A stretch of 64,000 bases of DNA from Dolichospermum sp. DET69. Its GTDB lineage: Bacteria; Cyanobacteriota; Cyanobacteriia; Cyanobacteriales; Nostocaceae. The position numbers were made by a program, and so were the translations under genes. Where the stretch lies: contig CP070233.1 of NCBI GenBank assembly GCA_017355425.1, forward strand, positions 2,769,501 to 2,833,500, given 5' to 3'. Positions within the stretch are counted from its first letter, which is position 1, and each line of letters starts with the position of its first letter. Under the pieces are notes generated by a model, which saw nothing but the letters and a program-made list of their open reading frames with translations, did no database searches and was not told the DNA's origin. This document shows positions 29,072 through 38,113 of the stretch, piece after piece.

Positions 29072-29699
29072 AGGTTAATATTGCAGTTAAGAATAGCAAA
29101 TGTGGATTCTTTATAAATACTCTTTCTTGATAAATTGTGAAATCATATTGAACGAAATTCCTGATTTTAGCAAGAGTAGAATAACTGTTTAAAGTAATTT
29201 TTTAGGTCTTAGCTCATGCTGAGGACATTTTCAATGGTTAATTTTCCCTGCGGAGGAATTGTCTAATTTGTCAAAAATAAGTCTTTAGCAATCAGTGATT
29301 TTTATGATTAATTAGTAGCCTCTAATCTTTCCATAACTGAATTAGCTCTTCATATATCTTGAGAAATAAAAATTTGGAACTAGCAAAATCACCTCTATTC
29401 CTAAAAGAGTAGATATTAAGAATCATCAAACAAAAAACCAGATGGGTTTTGAGTAACTGGGGTTTTGGTCAAAACATAGATGTAATTATCCTTTTAATCA
29501 AAAATGTCCAAATATTGACTGTAAACATTTAACCTATATACCATAAATTCTCGAAATGTTTCCTTAGATAGATTTCTTTTATAGAAAATTTATCCCTTTT
29601 TCTAGAAAATATATATCAAACTTACTCAGCTACCAATCAATGATGAATAACCCCACCCCCGTTTTACTGGCGTAAAACTTCCTCTCCCCTCATGAGGGG
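29072..29699. other. intergenic region, no gene seen
   Basis: About 560 bp of AT-rich sequence without a convincing reading frame or RNA fold, followed from about 29650 by a GC-rich repeat (CCCCACCCCCG ... CCTCTCCCCTCATGAGGGG) that carries the MITE starting at 29700. Confidence 0.6.
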
Positions 29700-29864
29700 C
29701 TACGGTGTACACACATCTCTAGACAGGATGCTAAACGTGATCCGATCCCCCTAAATCCCCCTTAAAAAGGGGGACTTTGAAGAATTTAGCCCCCCTTTTT
29801 AAGGGGGGTTGGGGGGATCTAAACGTTGTGGGGCAACTTTAGAAGACTTGTGTGTACACCGTAG
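29700..29864 (+). mobile_element. MITE-1 copy A, 165 bp
   Basis: Begins CTACGGTGTACACACA and ends TGTGTGTACACCGTAG, a perfect terminal inverted repeat. The interior is a long GC-rich hairpin (CCCCCTTAAAAAGGGGG and CCCCCCTTTTTAAGGGGGG). Flanks CATGAGGGG and CATGAAGGG look like a target duplication with one mismatch. It sits at the apex of a CCCCTCATGAGGGG palindrome. Non-coding; three more full copies in the window. Confidence 0.92.
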
Positions 29865-29888
29865 CATGAAGGGAGGGGATTGAGGGGT

Positions 29889-30107
29889 CTGACAAGTGTA
29901 GGTTTTTTACATTGTCTTGAGGACAAGACTTGGTGGACAAGGTAGACAAGGTGACAAGGGAGGAAAACCGGACAAATGAATGTATAGTTAGTAACAAAAT
30001 AACCCATGAATTGAGTATTTTGTGGATAAAATCCTCCTTGTCTACTTTCCTTCCTTGTCTTCCCGGTCTTGCCTTTACAGAGAATATTAAAAACCTACAC
30101 CTGTCAG
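29889..30107. mobile_element. MITE-3, 219 bp, 11-bp target duplication
   Basis: Ends CTGACAAGTGTAGGTTTTT and AAAAACCTACACCTGTCAG form a 19-bp terminal inverted repeat with one mismatch. It is flanked by GATTGAGGGGT (29878-29888) and GATTGATGGGT (30108-30118), an 11-bp duplication with one difference. The interior is rich in GACAAGG/CCTTGTC motifs. Non-coding; the overlapping open frames on both strands are products of the inverted structure. Confidence 0.88.
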
Positions 30108-30253
30108 GATTGATGGGTGGGGTAGAATGGCTGTGGGACAACGGTTTGAGCTTGTGCTTTACCCCTACGGTAAATATGGTTTTTACAACCATACATATTT
30201 AGTTTTTTTGTCAATGCGTAAGTCCTAGTAATGATCAATTTTGAGCCACACTA

Positions 30254-31741
30254 TCAACCGCTTAACAATGCTTCTACAAATTCGTAACTAGAGAATGGAC
30301 GCAAATCTTCAATTCCTTCACCAGCGCCAATAAAGCGAATGGGTAAGCCTAACTGCTGGACAACGGCGAGCGCTACCCCTCCTTTAGCCGTTCCATCTAA
30401 TTTGGTTAAAACCACGCCACTCAGTTGGGCTGCTTGGGAAAATACTTCAGCTTGTCGCAGTCCATTTTGCCCTAAAGTAGAATCGAGAACTAAAAGCGAT
30501 TCAACGCGGGCATGGGGGGCTTTTTTAGCTATAGTTTTGCGAATTTTGCCCAGTTCGTCCATGAGGTTTTTCTTATTTTGCAGTCTCCCAGCGGTATCTA
30601 TTAATAGTAGTTCTGTTCCCCTGGATTGGGCTGCGGCGATCGCATCAAATACCACTGCGGCTGGATCTGTATTTTTCCCTGGATTGGCGATAACTTCTAC
30701 ACCGCTTCTATTTCCCCAAACTTTGACCTGTTCTACAGCCGCAGCCCGGAAGGTATCAGCCGCACCAATTAGGCATTTATAACCAGATTTTTGCGCTAGG
30801 TGAGAAATTTTACCAATGGTAGTAGTTTTCCCAGCTCCATTAACTCCTGTAATTAACCAAATAGTGAGTTGGTCTTTTTCCGGTGCAAAGCTAGGTTTTG
30901 TCTGGTTTTGCAAGGGTGTATCTAGCATATCCCGAAGAATTTCTTTGAGATAAGAAATAGCTTGTTCTGGTGGAGTAACTTCTGCGAGGAGTTTTTTCTG
31001 TAGCGCACTAATAATATAATCTGTTGCCTCTACACCAACATCAGCCTGTAAAAGCAAGGATTCAATTTCATTAACAGCATCTTGATTAAGAGGTCCTTGA
31101 CCAACAATTGCTTTAAGTTGGTTGAGAAGATTTCGCCGAGTCTTATCCAAACCTTGACGGAGTTTTTTCAACCAATTAATTTCTTCTATAGAAATATCTT
31201 CGGCTTTTCTTCCTTGGGCGGCTAAAACCTTTGCTGACCATTTAAACCCGTCATCAAATACTAGTTCTGGAATCTCAATTTCTGGTTCTGTCGTGATTAT
31301 TGCTGTTTCTGGTGCAACCGTTTCTATCGCACTAGCGATTAATTTGTCTTGTTTGGCTTGTCTTTCGGCCTCTGCTCGTTCTAAAAAAGATAAATTAGCT
31401 GTTTCTGGTTCTGGCGCTATTTCTGGTTGTAATTCACTGACAACATCTTCAGTAATTTCTGCGCCCGTTGCATCTATTTCTATTGGTGCAGTTAATTCCT
31501 CAACTTGAGTTTCTACTATTTCTTGAGTAGTAGTATCTTCGTCAATAGCTACAGATGATTCTGTTTCTATTTGTTGTTTTTCTTGAATATTCTTATAAGC
31601 AGCTTTAGCAAAAGCCAGCAAATCCGCAGTATCTGGAACTGTTATTTCTGGTTGAGTTGCTTCTACTGCTGGTGTTTCTTCCTGGGTTGGGGGAGTATCA
31701 GCAGGTTCATTATTTGGACGACGAAACCAATTAAAAGCCAT
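30254..31741 (-). CDS. ftsY: signal recognition particle receptor FtsY
   Basis: SRP receptor GTPase (495 aa). The N-terminal ~190 residues are an acidic A domain rich in Glu, Thr and Pro. The NG domain follows: WLITGVNGAGKTTTIGK (G1), ADTFRAAAVEQ, LLIDTAGRLQNK, VVLTKLDGTAKGG and the C-terminal GIEDLRPF membrane-contact region. It acts at the plasma and thylakoid membranes in co-translational targeting. It follows nusB on the same strand; an STRR lies in the gap. Confidence 0.97.
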   Translation of the reverse strand: MAFNWFRRPNNEPADTPPTQEETPAVEATQPEITVPDTADLLAFAKAAYKNIQEKQQIETESSVAIDEDTTTQEIVETQVEELTAPIEIDATGAEITEDVVSELQPEIAPEPETANLSFLERAEAERQAKQDKLIASAIETVAPETAIITTEPEIEIPELVFDDGFKWSAKVLAAQGRKAEDISIEEINWLKKLRQGLDKTRRNLLNQLKAIVGQGPLNQDAVNEIESLLLQADVGVEATDYIISALQKKLLAEVTPPEQAISYLKEILRDMLDTPLQNQTKPSFAPEKDQLTIWLITGVNGAGKTTTIGKISHLAQKSGYKCLIGAADTFRAAAVEQVKVWGNRSGVEVIANPGKNTDPAAVVFDAIAAAQSRGTELLLIDTAGRLQNKKNLMDELGKIRKTIAKKAPHARVESLLVLDSTLGQNGLRQAEVFSQAAQLSGVVLTKLDGTAKGGVALAVVQQLGLPIRFIGAGEGIEDLRPFSSYEFVEALLSG

Positions 31742-31814
31742 TGTACTTTATTAGATAAGAATTTAATTAGGAGTCAGGAAGAAGGAGTCAGGAAGAAGAA
31801 GAAGAAATAAAAGT

Positions 31815-31878
31815 CTTACCACTGACCACTGACCACTGACCACTGACTAATGACCACTGACTAATGACCACTGACCAA
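31815..31878. repeat. heptanucleotide STRR (CCACTGA) between nusB and ftsY
   Basis: Heptamers ACCACTG with interspersed ACTAATG units. They run into the end of nusB, where LVSGH and the stop are read from the repeat. The same heptamer forms the large array at 63007-63316. Confidence 0.85.
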
Positions 31879-32508
31879 TTTTTGTTCGCTAACTCGACGA
31901 AGAACACCATTAATAAAACGGTGGCCATCTTCTCCACTGTAACGTTTAGATAATTCTACAGCTTCGTTAATGGCGATGCTGTCAGGAACTTTCATAAATT
32001 TTATTTCTGCGGTAGCTATTTGCAGGATATCCCTGTCAATTTGAGCTAAACGGGTAACTTGCCAATCTATTAAGGCATGAGAAATAAATTCTTCGATAGC
32101 CTGACGGTTTTCGCTGACGGTAATAATAATTGCTTTGGCGTAATTACGAACTTCTTTATCTTGATTAGCTAACTGAATTAATTCAGGAAAATCAACAGAT
32201 GTACCTAATTGATTGATAGCCGTTTGCGTGTAGGAGATTGCCTCTTTCAGCATGGTTCTAGCTGTATTCAAATCGGCGGCTCTAGTTTCGCTAGTTAATA
32301 GGCGATCATTGCTCCGTTGCAGTTCTCCAGCGGCAATATTCAATGTGTCCTGTACTTCTACTGTGAGGGTACGGACTGCCCCTAAAACTAGTTTAGATAC
32401 CAATTGATCATCTGAGAGAGTTTCTAGTTTTTTGGGGTTGATTGGTAACTGGCTCAAGGCTAACAGTGCCAATTCACGGGCTATTTGTTGGGGTTTACGA
32501 CGTTGCAT
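31861..32508 (-). CDS. nusB: transcription antitermination factor NusB
   Basis: A 215-residue NusB, longer than the ~140 aa of proteobacteria, as usual in cyanobacteria because of an inserted helical region (residues ~45-105). N-terminal [21 protein letters not shown]-terminal [19 protein letters not shown] and [20 protein letters not shown] then RFINGVL are diagnostic. It binds boxA RNA with NusE. The final residues are encoded by the STRR. It lies 112 bp from the DUF502 gene and upstream of ftsY, so a DUF502-nusB-ftsY operon is likely. Confidence 0.95.
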   Translation of the reverse strand: MQRRKPQQIARELALLALSQLPINPKKLETLSDDQLVSKLVLGAVRTLTVEVQDTLNIAAGELQRSNDRLLTSETRAADLNTARTMLKEAISYTQTAINQLGTSVDFPELIQLANQDKEVRNYAKAIIITVSENRQAIEEFISHALIDWQVTRLAQIDRDILQIATAEIKFMKVPDSIAINEAVELSKRYSGEDGHRFINGVLRRVSEQKLVSGH

Positions 32509-32620
32509 AGGTTGGGATTATAAAAAATATGTGAGTTCTAGTACAGATGAACAATTAGCTTATCTATTTTTTTACAGCAAAGCACTCTGTAGTAATTACT
32601 TTACTAGGTTGCTGTCAAAT

Positions 32621-33322
32621 TTATTCTGCGGCGGGAATTTCCTGCGGTTTGATTTCTAAATTTGACACTGCTGACAGTGCAGGGACGTGAGATGACTGGA
32701 TATTGGGGGCAACTATCCCACCGGAGACAACTATTTTAAAAGCATCTTCAACGGATATGGAGAGGTTGATCACATCTGCTTCTGGTACTACTGCATACCA
32801 TCCTGTTGTTGGGTTGGGGGTAGTGGGGATAAATAGGCTAATTACGGGACGAGACATTTGATTTTGGATTTCATTGCTCATTGCTCCTGTCACAAATGCG
32901 ATCGCCCAAATACCCACACGAGGATATTCTACTAAGACTACTCGGCGAAATTTACCATTAGAATCTTTTAGGAGAGTTTCTAATAGTTGCTTGAGGGTTT
33001 TATACACTTGTCCAGCTAAAGGAATCGCCTGTAATAACCGTTCACCTAAATCTAGTAACCATCGCCCAGCAATATTTCTGGCCATTAAGCCAATAATGAG
33101 AATACTTAATAATGGCACGGCTAAACCTACCAAAAGATTAAGTACATTCACCAATATTGGGTTTAAACCGTCAAAGGGATTGAGTTGCTTAGGAACTTGG
33201 GTGAGAAAGTTAATTACCCAGGTGGCTATGGTAATTGTTAACCAGATAGTGGTTGCAAGGGGAATTACCACCAACAAACCAGCAATCAGGTCATTTTTTA
33301 AGTCTTGTTTCAACCGTTCCAT
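32621..33322 (-). CDS. DUF502 family membrane protein
   Basis: A 233-residue protein with two membrane segments (DLIAGLLVVIPLATTIWLTI and LVGLAVPLLSILIIGLMARN), then the conserved IPLAGQVYKTLKQ, VVLVEYPRVGIWAIAFVTG and FIPTTPNPTTGWYAVV. These are the hallmarks of DUF502, a membrane family of unknown role found in cyanobacteria and plant chloroplasts. The ATG at 33322 (MERLKQDL) is preferred over the TTG at 33328. First gene of the probable DUF502-nusB-ftsY operon. Confidence 0.92.
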   Translation of the reverse strand: MERLKQDLKNDLIAGLLVVIPLATTIWLTITIATWVINFLTQVPKQLNPFDGLNPILVNVLNLLVGLAVPLLSILIIGLMARNIAGRWLLDLGERLLQAIPLAGQVYKTLKQLLETLLKDSNGKFRRVVLVEYPRVGIWAIAFVTGAMSNEIQNQMSRPVISLFIPTTPNPTTGWYAVVPEADVINLSISVEDAFKIVVSGGIVAPNIQSSHVPALSAVSNLEIKPQEIPAAE

Positions 33323-33842
33323 TACCAAACTCTGATTCTCCTTGTTTAGCTGAGTAAAACTGTTATGATGATTTTCTATACCAGCAAATTATTCATATTG
33401 CGAATATCAGAAACTGATAACAGCAGGTTTCAGTATCTTACAACAGGCTATTTCTCACTGCTAAAAAATGCCTTTCATCCTTTTCTCTAAGGGTAAAAAG
33501 TCAAACTATTACTACAAAAGTCCGCAATTTTCCTAGTCCAACGTAAATATAGGTATCAGTCCACCGTGATGATGACTGGTTAATCTTTTAAGTAGATGGG
33601 CTGAAATAAATATCAAAATAATATTGTTGATTAGGGCAGGCTAGAAGCCCACCCCACAATAAGTATAATATTTTTGTGGGGTGGGCATCCTGCCTGCCCA
33701 TATTATATTTAATTGTGCCTATCTACTTATCTTCGTAATACTTGTAATTGATTGTTGCAAGTCTGAGAGATATTATCTATCCTACCGCGCCATATCACCA
33801 AATGCTCATAATTTGGCAATAGTGATTTTTAGCTAATAGGAA
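33323..33842. other. intergenic region between murG and DUF502 genes
   Basis: About 520 bp with no gene seen. It contains the 66-bp hairpin repeat described separately; the rest is AT-rich. The promoter for the DUF502 operon should be in its upper part. Confidence 0.6.
33634..33699. repeat. long two-part hairpin repeat
   Basis: Outer arms GGGCAGGC / GCCTGCCC and inner arms GCCCACCCCACAA / TTGTGGGGTGGGC are separated by 5-base spacers (TAGAA, ATCCT) and close on a 14-base AT-rich loop. Both arms are perfect. Not followed by a T run. Confidence 0.85.
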
Positions 33843-34916
33843 CTAATTTTCCAGCACTTCTCGGACTAAAGTTGCCAATTTATCGGCACTATCAGGAACA
33901 GAGATCGCTTTGGACTTCTCTCCCATCTTCGCCAATTCTGCTGGAGATTGCAACAAATTCAAAACCTGAGTTGTAAATATTTCCTGGGTCAACTCCGATT
34001 GTTTAAAAGACAAAGCCGCACCAGCCTTAGTAAACACTTCTGCATTATAAGATTGATGATCTTCCGCTGCAAAGGGATAGGGAATCAAAATTGCTGGCTT
34101 ACCACAAACTGCTAATTCTGTCAAGCTACCAGCGCCAGAACGACTAATTGCTAAATTAGCCCTTCGCAACAACGCCGCCATATTATTATAAAAAGGCAAG
34201 GCGATATACTGAGGATGTTGAAGACTGTTAATATCGGGATCATTATCACCCGTTAAATGCACTATGTAAGCCCCAGCTTCAAACAAAGCAGCCGCAGACT
34301 GACGCACCAACTTATTTACAGCTACAGCCCCCTGACTGCCACCAAATACCACAATTAGGGGAACACCATTAGGGACAGGTAAGTCTAAGGTGTTATTGCT
34401 GCCCTCATCCAAAAATTGAGAACGGACAGGAGTACCCACACAGACAGTTTTAGTCTGAGGTAAGTATTGAGTAGTAACATCAAATCCTATCGCCACGGCA
34501 TTACACCAAGGACCAAAAAAGCGGGTGACTTTACCTGGGAGAGCATTAGATTCATGGAAAACCACAGGTAAACCCAAAGAACGCGCCGCAATCACCGCAG
34601 GACCTGCAATGTAACCCCCTGTTGTGAAAACCCCTTGGAACTTGCCCTGTTTGAGAATCCGTCTGACTGTCAGCACCGACCTGATAAGTTTGAATAAAAT
34701 GCGGATAGAATTAAGACTCAAACTTTGCTGAAAACCCTCGACAGCGAGCGTATTTAAAGGATATATCTCTGGAACTAACTGAGTTTCTAGCCGATTTGGC
34801 ACACCCAGCCATTCAATATTGTATTCTGGCAATTTTTCAGCCAAAGCGATCGCGGGAAACAAGTGTCCACCTGTCCCACTAGCTGCTATAAGTAATTTAA
34901 TTGGTGGATTTACCAT
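33843..34916 (-). CDS. murG: UDP-N-acetylglucosamine--undecaprenyl-pyrophosphoryl-MurNAc-pentapeptide transferase
   Basis: Makes lipid II from lipid I at the inner face of the plasma membrane (357 aa). Visible: the N-terminal LIAASGTGGHLFPAIALAE glycine loop, GVFTTGGYIAGPAVIAA, FHESNALPGKVTRF, the second Rossmann start VVFGGSQGAVAVN, and SRSGAGSLTELAVCGKPAIL with PYPFAAEDHQ, which binds the UDP-GlcNAc. Length is normal. Confidence 0.97.
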   Translation of the reverse strand: MVNPPIKLLIAASGTGGHLFPAIALAEKLPEYNIEWLGVPNRLETQLVPEIYPLNTLAVEGFQQSLSLNSIRILFKLIRSVLTVRRILKQGKFQGVFTTGGYIAGPAVIAARSLGLPVVFHESNALPGKVTRFFGPWCNAVAIGFDVTTQYLPQTKTVCVGTPVRSQFLDEGSNNTLDLPVPNGVPLIVVFGGSQGAVAVNKLVRQSAAALFEAGAYIVHLTGDNDPDINSLQHPQYIALPFYNNMAALLRRANLAISRSGAGSLTELAVCGKPAILIPYPFAAEDHQSYNAEVFTKAGAALSFKQSELTQEIFTTQVLNLLQSPAELAKMGEKSKAISVPDSADKLATLVREVLEN

Positions 34917-35001
34917 TCCCGGCTATACCATTTATCTCCCAGTTTCATTAAGATAAAACAAATTCCTTATCTTGTATCATCAAATCAGTAAAATCTTACT
35001 T

Positions 35002-35814
35002 ATGGCTAAAATTATCCCTTTATTAATGAAACGTAACAACACATTAACAGTTAGTATATCTCTTATTTCCAGTTTACTAGCAATGAGCTTATCCAGCACT
35101 GGGGAATTAGCTCAAGCGGGTCAACCCGGAACCGCACCTGCTACACTCACCAACCTATTAACACAAATTGACAGCGCCGCTAATCAAGGTAATGTTAATG
35201 GTGTCATGCAATTTTACAGTCCTACATTTACTCATGGTGATGGCTTAGATCGTAAAGCAATGGAACAATCCTTAACAGGACTGTGGAAGCGATATCCTAA
35301 ATTACGTTATACCACCAAACTAGAATCTTGGAAATCTGAAGGCAATACGATTATTGCGGAAACAGTTACCAACATTAGCGGTGTAACTGCATCTGGTAAT
35401 AATAATTTAGCTCTTCAGTCTACAATTAAATCGCGTCAAAAAGTCACAGGTTCAAAAATAGTTCATCAAGATATTTTATCAGAACGGACTCAACTAACCA
35501 CTGGTAATAAACCACCCCAAGTAGAAATTAAATTACCACAACAGGTAAAAGTTGGTGAGAAATATAGTTTTGATGCCATTGTTAAAGAACCATTAGGTGA
35601 GGATCTTCTGCTGGGAACAGCTATGGAAGAACCCATTCAAGGTAATAAACTTCTCAACCCCACAATTGCAAATTTAGAATTTCTTAATTCTGGAGGACTG
35701 TTTAAAACAGGACGCGCACCTTCTACTCCTGGTCCTCAATGGGTTTCCGCAGTAATTCGCAGAGGTGAAGATATGACTATTATTACACAGCGATTACAAG
35801 TAGTTAAAAAGTAG
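35002..35814 (+). CDS. secreted NTF2-like protein
   Basis: A 270-residue protein. Start chosen at ATG 35002 (MAKIIPLLMK), with a second candidate at 35026; the open frame extends to a TTG at 34972. Residues ~9-40 form a signal peptide or membrane anchor (TLTVSISLISSLLAMSLSS). Then an NTF2/SnoaL-like domain: LLTQIDSAANQGNVNGVMQF, YSPTFTHGDGLDRKAMEQSL and a Trp-rich beta region. The C-terminal ~100 residues look like a beta domain starting PPQVEIKLPQQVKVGEKYSF. No catalytic residues were identified; function unknown. An STRR begins at the stop codon. Confidence 0.78.
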   Translation: MAKIIPLLMKRNNTLTVSISLISSLLAMSLSSTGELAQAGQPGTAPATLTNLLTQIDSAANQGNVNGVMQFYSPTFTHGDGLDRKAMEQSLTGLWKRYPKLRYTTKLESWKSEGNTIIAETVTNISGVTASGNNNLALQSTIKSRQKVTGSKIVHQDILSERTQLTTGNKPPQVEIKLPQQVKVGEKYSFDAIVKEPLGEDLLLGTAMEEPIQGNKLLNPTIANLEFLNSGGLFKTGRAPSTPGPQWVSAVIRRGEDMTIITQRLQVVKK

Positions 35815-36092
35815 GTAATGGGTAATGGGTAATGGGTAATGGGTAATGGGTAATGACTAATGACTAATGGGTAATGACTAATGACTAATGACTAATGGGT
35901 AATGGGTAATGGGTAATGGGTAATGGGTAATGACTAATGACTAATGACTAATGACTAATGGGTAATGGGTAATGACTAATGACTAATGACTAATGACTAA
36001 TGACTAATGACTAATGATTAATGACTAATGACTAATGATTAATGACTAATGACTAATGACTAATGACTAATGACTAATGACTAATGACTAAT
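35815..36092. repeat. long mixed heptanucleotide STRR (GGTAATG and ACTAATG)
   Basis: About 39 heptamers in a row, blocks of TGGGTAA alternating with blocks of TGACTAA and a few TGATTAA. It begins at the preceding stop codon and ends by supplying the ATG of the next gene. Each upstream ATG in the array opens a frame that closes within five codons (ATG ACT AAT GAC TAA). Confidence 0.95.
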
Positions 36093-36848
36093 AACCAAAT
36101 TGTTTTAATTACTGGTGCAAGTAGTGGTATTGGTGCTGCTTGTGCCAAAATTTTTGCTCATGCTGGTGCAAAACTGATTTTAGCTGCACGACGGTGGGAA
36201 CGGTTACAGCAATTAGCTGATTCTTTGGATATTGCCTCTGACAAAATCCATTTATTACAACTTGATGTATGCGATCGCGTGGCGGTAGAATCTGCTATTA
36301 CTAACTTACCTACCTCCTGGTCGAATATTGATATTCTGATTAATAATGCTGGTTTAAGTCGTGGTTTAAGTAAATTGCATGAAGGCGACTTTCAAGATTG
36401 GGAAGAAATGATTGATACTAATATCAAGGGTTTGCTTTACCTGACTCGCTATATTGTACCAGGAATGGTGGAACGGAATTTTGGTCATGTCATCAATATC
36501 GGTTCTATTGCTGGACATCAAACCTATCCCGGTGGTAACGTCTATTGTGGGACAAAAGCGGCAGTTAAAGCCATTTCTGAAGGGTTAAAACAAGACTTAT
36601 TAGGAACTCCTGTGCGGGTGACTTCTGTTGACCCTGGAATGGTAGAAACAGAATTTAGCGATGTGCGTTTTCATGGTGATACAGAACGGGCTAAAAAGGT
36701 TTATGAAGGAATTAAACCCTTGACTCCTGATGATGTGGCTGATGTAATATTTTTCTGTGCTACTAGAGCTAGTCATGTTAATATTAATGAAGTCGTACTT
36801 ATGCCAGTTGACCAAGCCAGTGCGACTTTAGTTAATCGGCGGGTGTGA
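36084..36848 (+). CDS. SDR family NAD(P)-dependent oxidoreductase (YdfG-like)
   Basis: A 254-residue classical short-chain dehydrogenase: VLITGASSGIGAACAKIF cofactor motif, LILAARRWERL, NNAGLSRGL, catalytic Ser in NIGSIAGHQTYPGG, the YCGTK Tyr-Lys pair, and DPGMVETEFS. The sequence around YPGGNVYCGTKAAVKA is typical of the YdfG/serine 3-dehydrogenase branch, which oxidises 3-hydroxy acids; the true substrate is unknown. The ATG is the last unit of the heptamer array, and there is no ordinary Shine-Dalgarno. Confidence 0.9.
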   Translation: MTNNQIVLITGASSGIGAACAKIFAHAGAKLILAARRWERLQQLADSLDIASDKIHLLQLDVCDRVAVESAITNLPTSWSNIDILINNAGLSRGLSKLHEGDFQDWEEMIDTNIKGLLYLTRYIVPGMVERNFGHVINIGSIAGHQTYPGGNVYCGTKAAVKAISEGLKQDLLGTPVRVTSVDPGMVETEFSDVRFHGDTERAKKVYEGIKPLTPDDVADVIFFCATRASHVNINEVVLMPVDQASATLVNRRV

Positions 36849-36864
36849 ATAAACTCGACTGCTA

Positions 36865-36924
36865 ATAGACATCTCCAGAAATAAATGTAGAGACGTTCCA
36901 TGGAACGTCCCTACAAAGGTTTTA
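36865..36924. repeat. one-ended relative of the TAGACATCTCC element
   Basis: Starts TAGACATCTCCAGAAATAAA, then the palindrome GACGTTCCATGGAACGTC (36892-36909) within GTAGA...CTAC, then CTACAAAGGTTTT. This matches the left two thirds of the element at 49115, but no right end is found. A short heptamer run (TTCTAAA) follows at about 36929. Confidence 0.75.
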
Positions 36925-37010
36925 GCTAAATTCTAAATTCTAAATTCTAAATTCCGCCCTGCGGTACTAGTATGTCAAAATAAAAATAACTGACTACCCC
37001 AATGTGAGCA

Positions 37011-37496
37011 ATGGCAGAAGAAACCAATCAAAATCAAGCGGGAGATGTAGCTTCTAATCCTGCTGCAACCGCCTCAGAAAACCCTCCAGCAGAGGCTAAA
37101 GCTGCCAAAAAGGAAAAAGCCCCAGCCTTGGAAGATAAGCCTTTTGAGGAATTTATGCAGCAACACTATCTACCAGCGTTGCAAGAAGCAATTACTAAAG
37201 AAGGTGTGCCAGATGTCAAGTTGACTTTTGCCAAACAGAAGTATTCTATCATTGGTTTTAACTCAACGGAAGAATGCTGGCAAGTTATCGGTTCTTGGCA
37301 AGGGGGACAGCGCCAGTTTAACGTATATTTCCCTGATGAAAATATTCAAGGTAAAAAGGGATTTTCCTGTAATGAGGGTAAAAAAACTAGTACCTTAGAA
37401 TCATTTTTAATTGATGAGCGGAAGACTACCCTAGAATTGTTGGTATCTCGCTTAGTGTATCGTTTGAATGGTCAAAAATGGCTAGGTAGAAATTAG
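37011..37496 (+). CDS. DUF2996 family protein
   Basis: A 161-residue cyanobacteria/plastid family. The first ~45 residues are a low-complexity Ala/Pro/Lys/Glu tail (disordered). The DUF2996 domain follows: FEEFMQQHYLPALQEAITKE, DVKLTFAKQKYSIIG, CWQVIGSWQGGQRQFNVYF, FSCNEGKKTSTLESFLIDER and LLVSRLVYRLNGQKWLGRN. The function is not known to me with certainty; plant relatives are linked to chloroplast assembly. Stand-alone gene. Confidence 0.93.
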   Translation: MAEETNQNQAGDVASNPAATASENPPAEAKAAKKEKAPALEDKPFEEFMQQHYLPALQEAITKEGVPDVKLTFAKQKYSIIGFNSTEECWQVIGSWQGGQRQFNVYFPDENIQGKKGFSCNEGKKTSTLESFLIDERKTTLELLVSRLVYRLNGQKWLGRN

Positions 37497-37511
37497 TCAG
37501 AACTAGCGACT

Positions 37512-38003
37512 TTACAATTCATCAAAATAATAAGTCACGACTCCAGAAATGGGGTCGTTACCTATTCTAATATGATTTGATTTTAGCATTTCTCTGAGTG
37601 CATTTTCCACTTCTAGAAAGCTGGTTTGTGTAGCCTTGACACCTTGAGTTACAGTTAAACTACCACCGTTAGCCTCTGCGGCTTCTATCAGTTTGACAAT
37701 GAATGGTTTCTCAGCGGGTTTGTAAACTTGGGAAATAAATATCCGTTCATTAGATATACCTACAGATGATAAACCTGCTTTTAGTCGCAGTTTTTCCTCA
37801 TATTCGTCAACCATATTCGGTATAATCAATAGATCAAAAATTTGCCCCATGTAAAAGAAACCGCAGGTAAATAGCCATAATAAACCAGTAGCGGTTTTGC
37901 CATTATATAATCTATGTAACCCGGCTATACCAAAAAAACCAGCACCACATAAAATGTAAGAGGCAACAAGACGGTCTTTATTTTGATTATTTTTTATAGT
38001 CAT
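37512..38003 (-). CDS. TM2 domain-containing membrane protein
   Basis: A 163-residue protein with a TM2 domain in the first ~70 residues: VASYILCGAGFFGIAGLHRL, YNGKTATGLLWLFTCGFFYMG and QIFDLLIIPNMVDEY. The C-terminal ~60 residues form a small wHTH-like domain (FIVKLIEAAEANGGSLTVTQ, ALREMLKSNHIRIGNDP). Function unknown. It is convergent with the DUF2996 gene, 15 bp apart. Confidence 0.88.
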   Translation of the reverse strand: MTIKNNQNKDRLVASYILCGAGFFGIAGLHRLYNGKTATGLLWLFTCGFFYMGQIFDLLIIPNMVDEYEEKLRLKAGLSSVGISNERIFISQVYKPAEKPFIVKLIEAAEANGGSLTVTQGVKATQTSFLEVENALREMLKSNHIRIGNDPISGVVTYYFDEL

Positions 38004-38113
38004 CTTAATTTATGCCCATTAGGATTTACTGCATTAAGAATCCACACTCTAAGTAACTACCTCTCCTCAATCCTCGATTCCCTAATTAACGATTGTATTT
38101 TTAATTCTAAACT

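Noticed and set aside
29072-29650. tRNA or small RNA gene in the 560-bp gap
   Set aside because: No T-loop consensus or cloverleaf pattern was seen. A computed scan could overturn this.
29819-30202. Open frames on both strands of about 60-117 codons
   Set aside because: They lie wholly inside MITE-1 and MITE-3 inverted repeats, and mirror each other.
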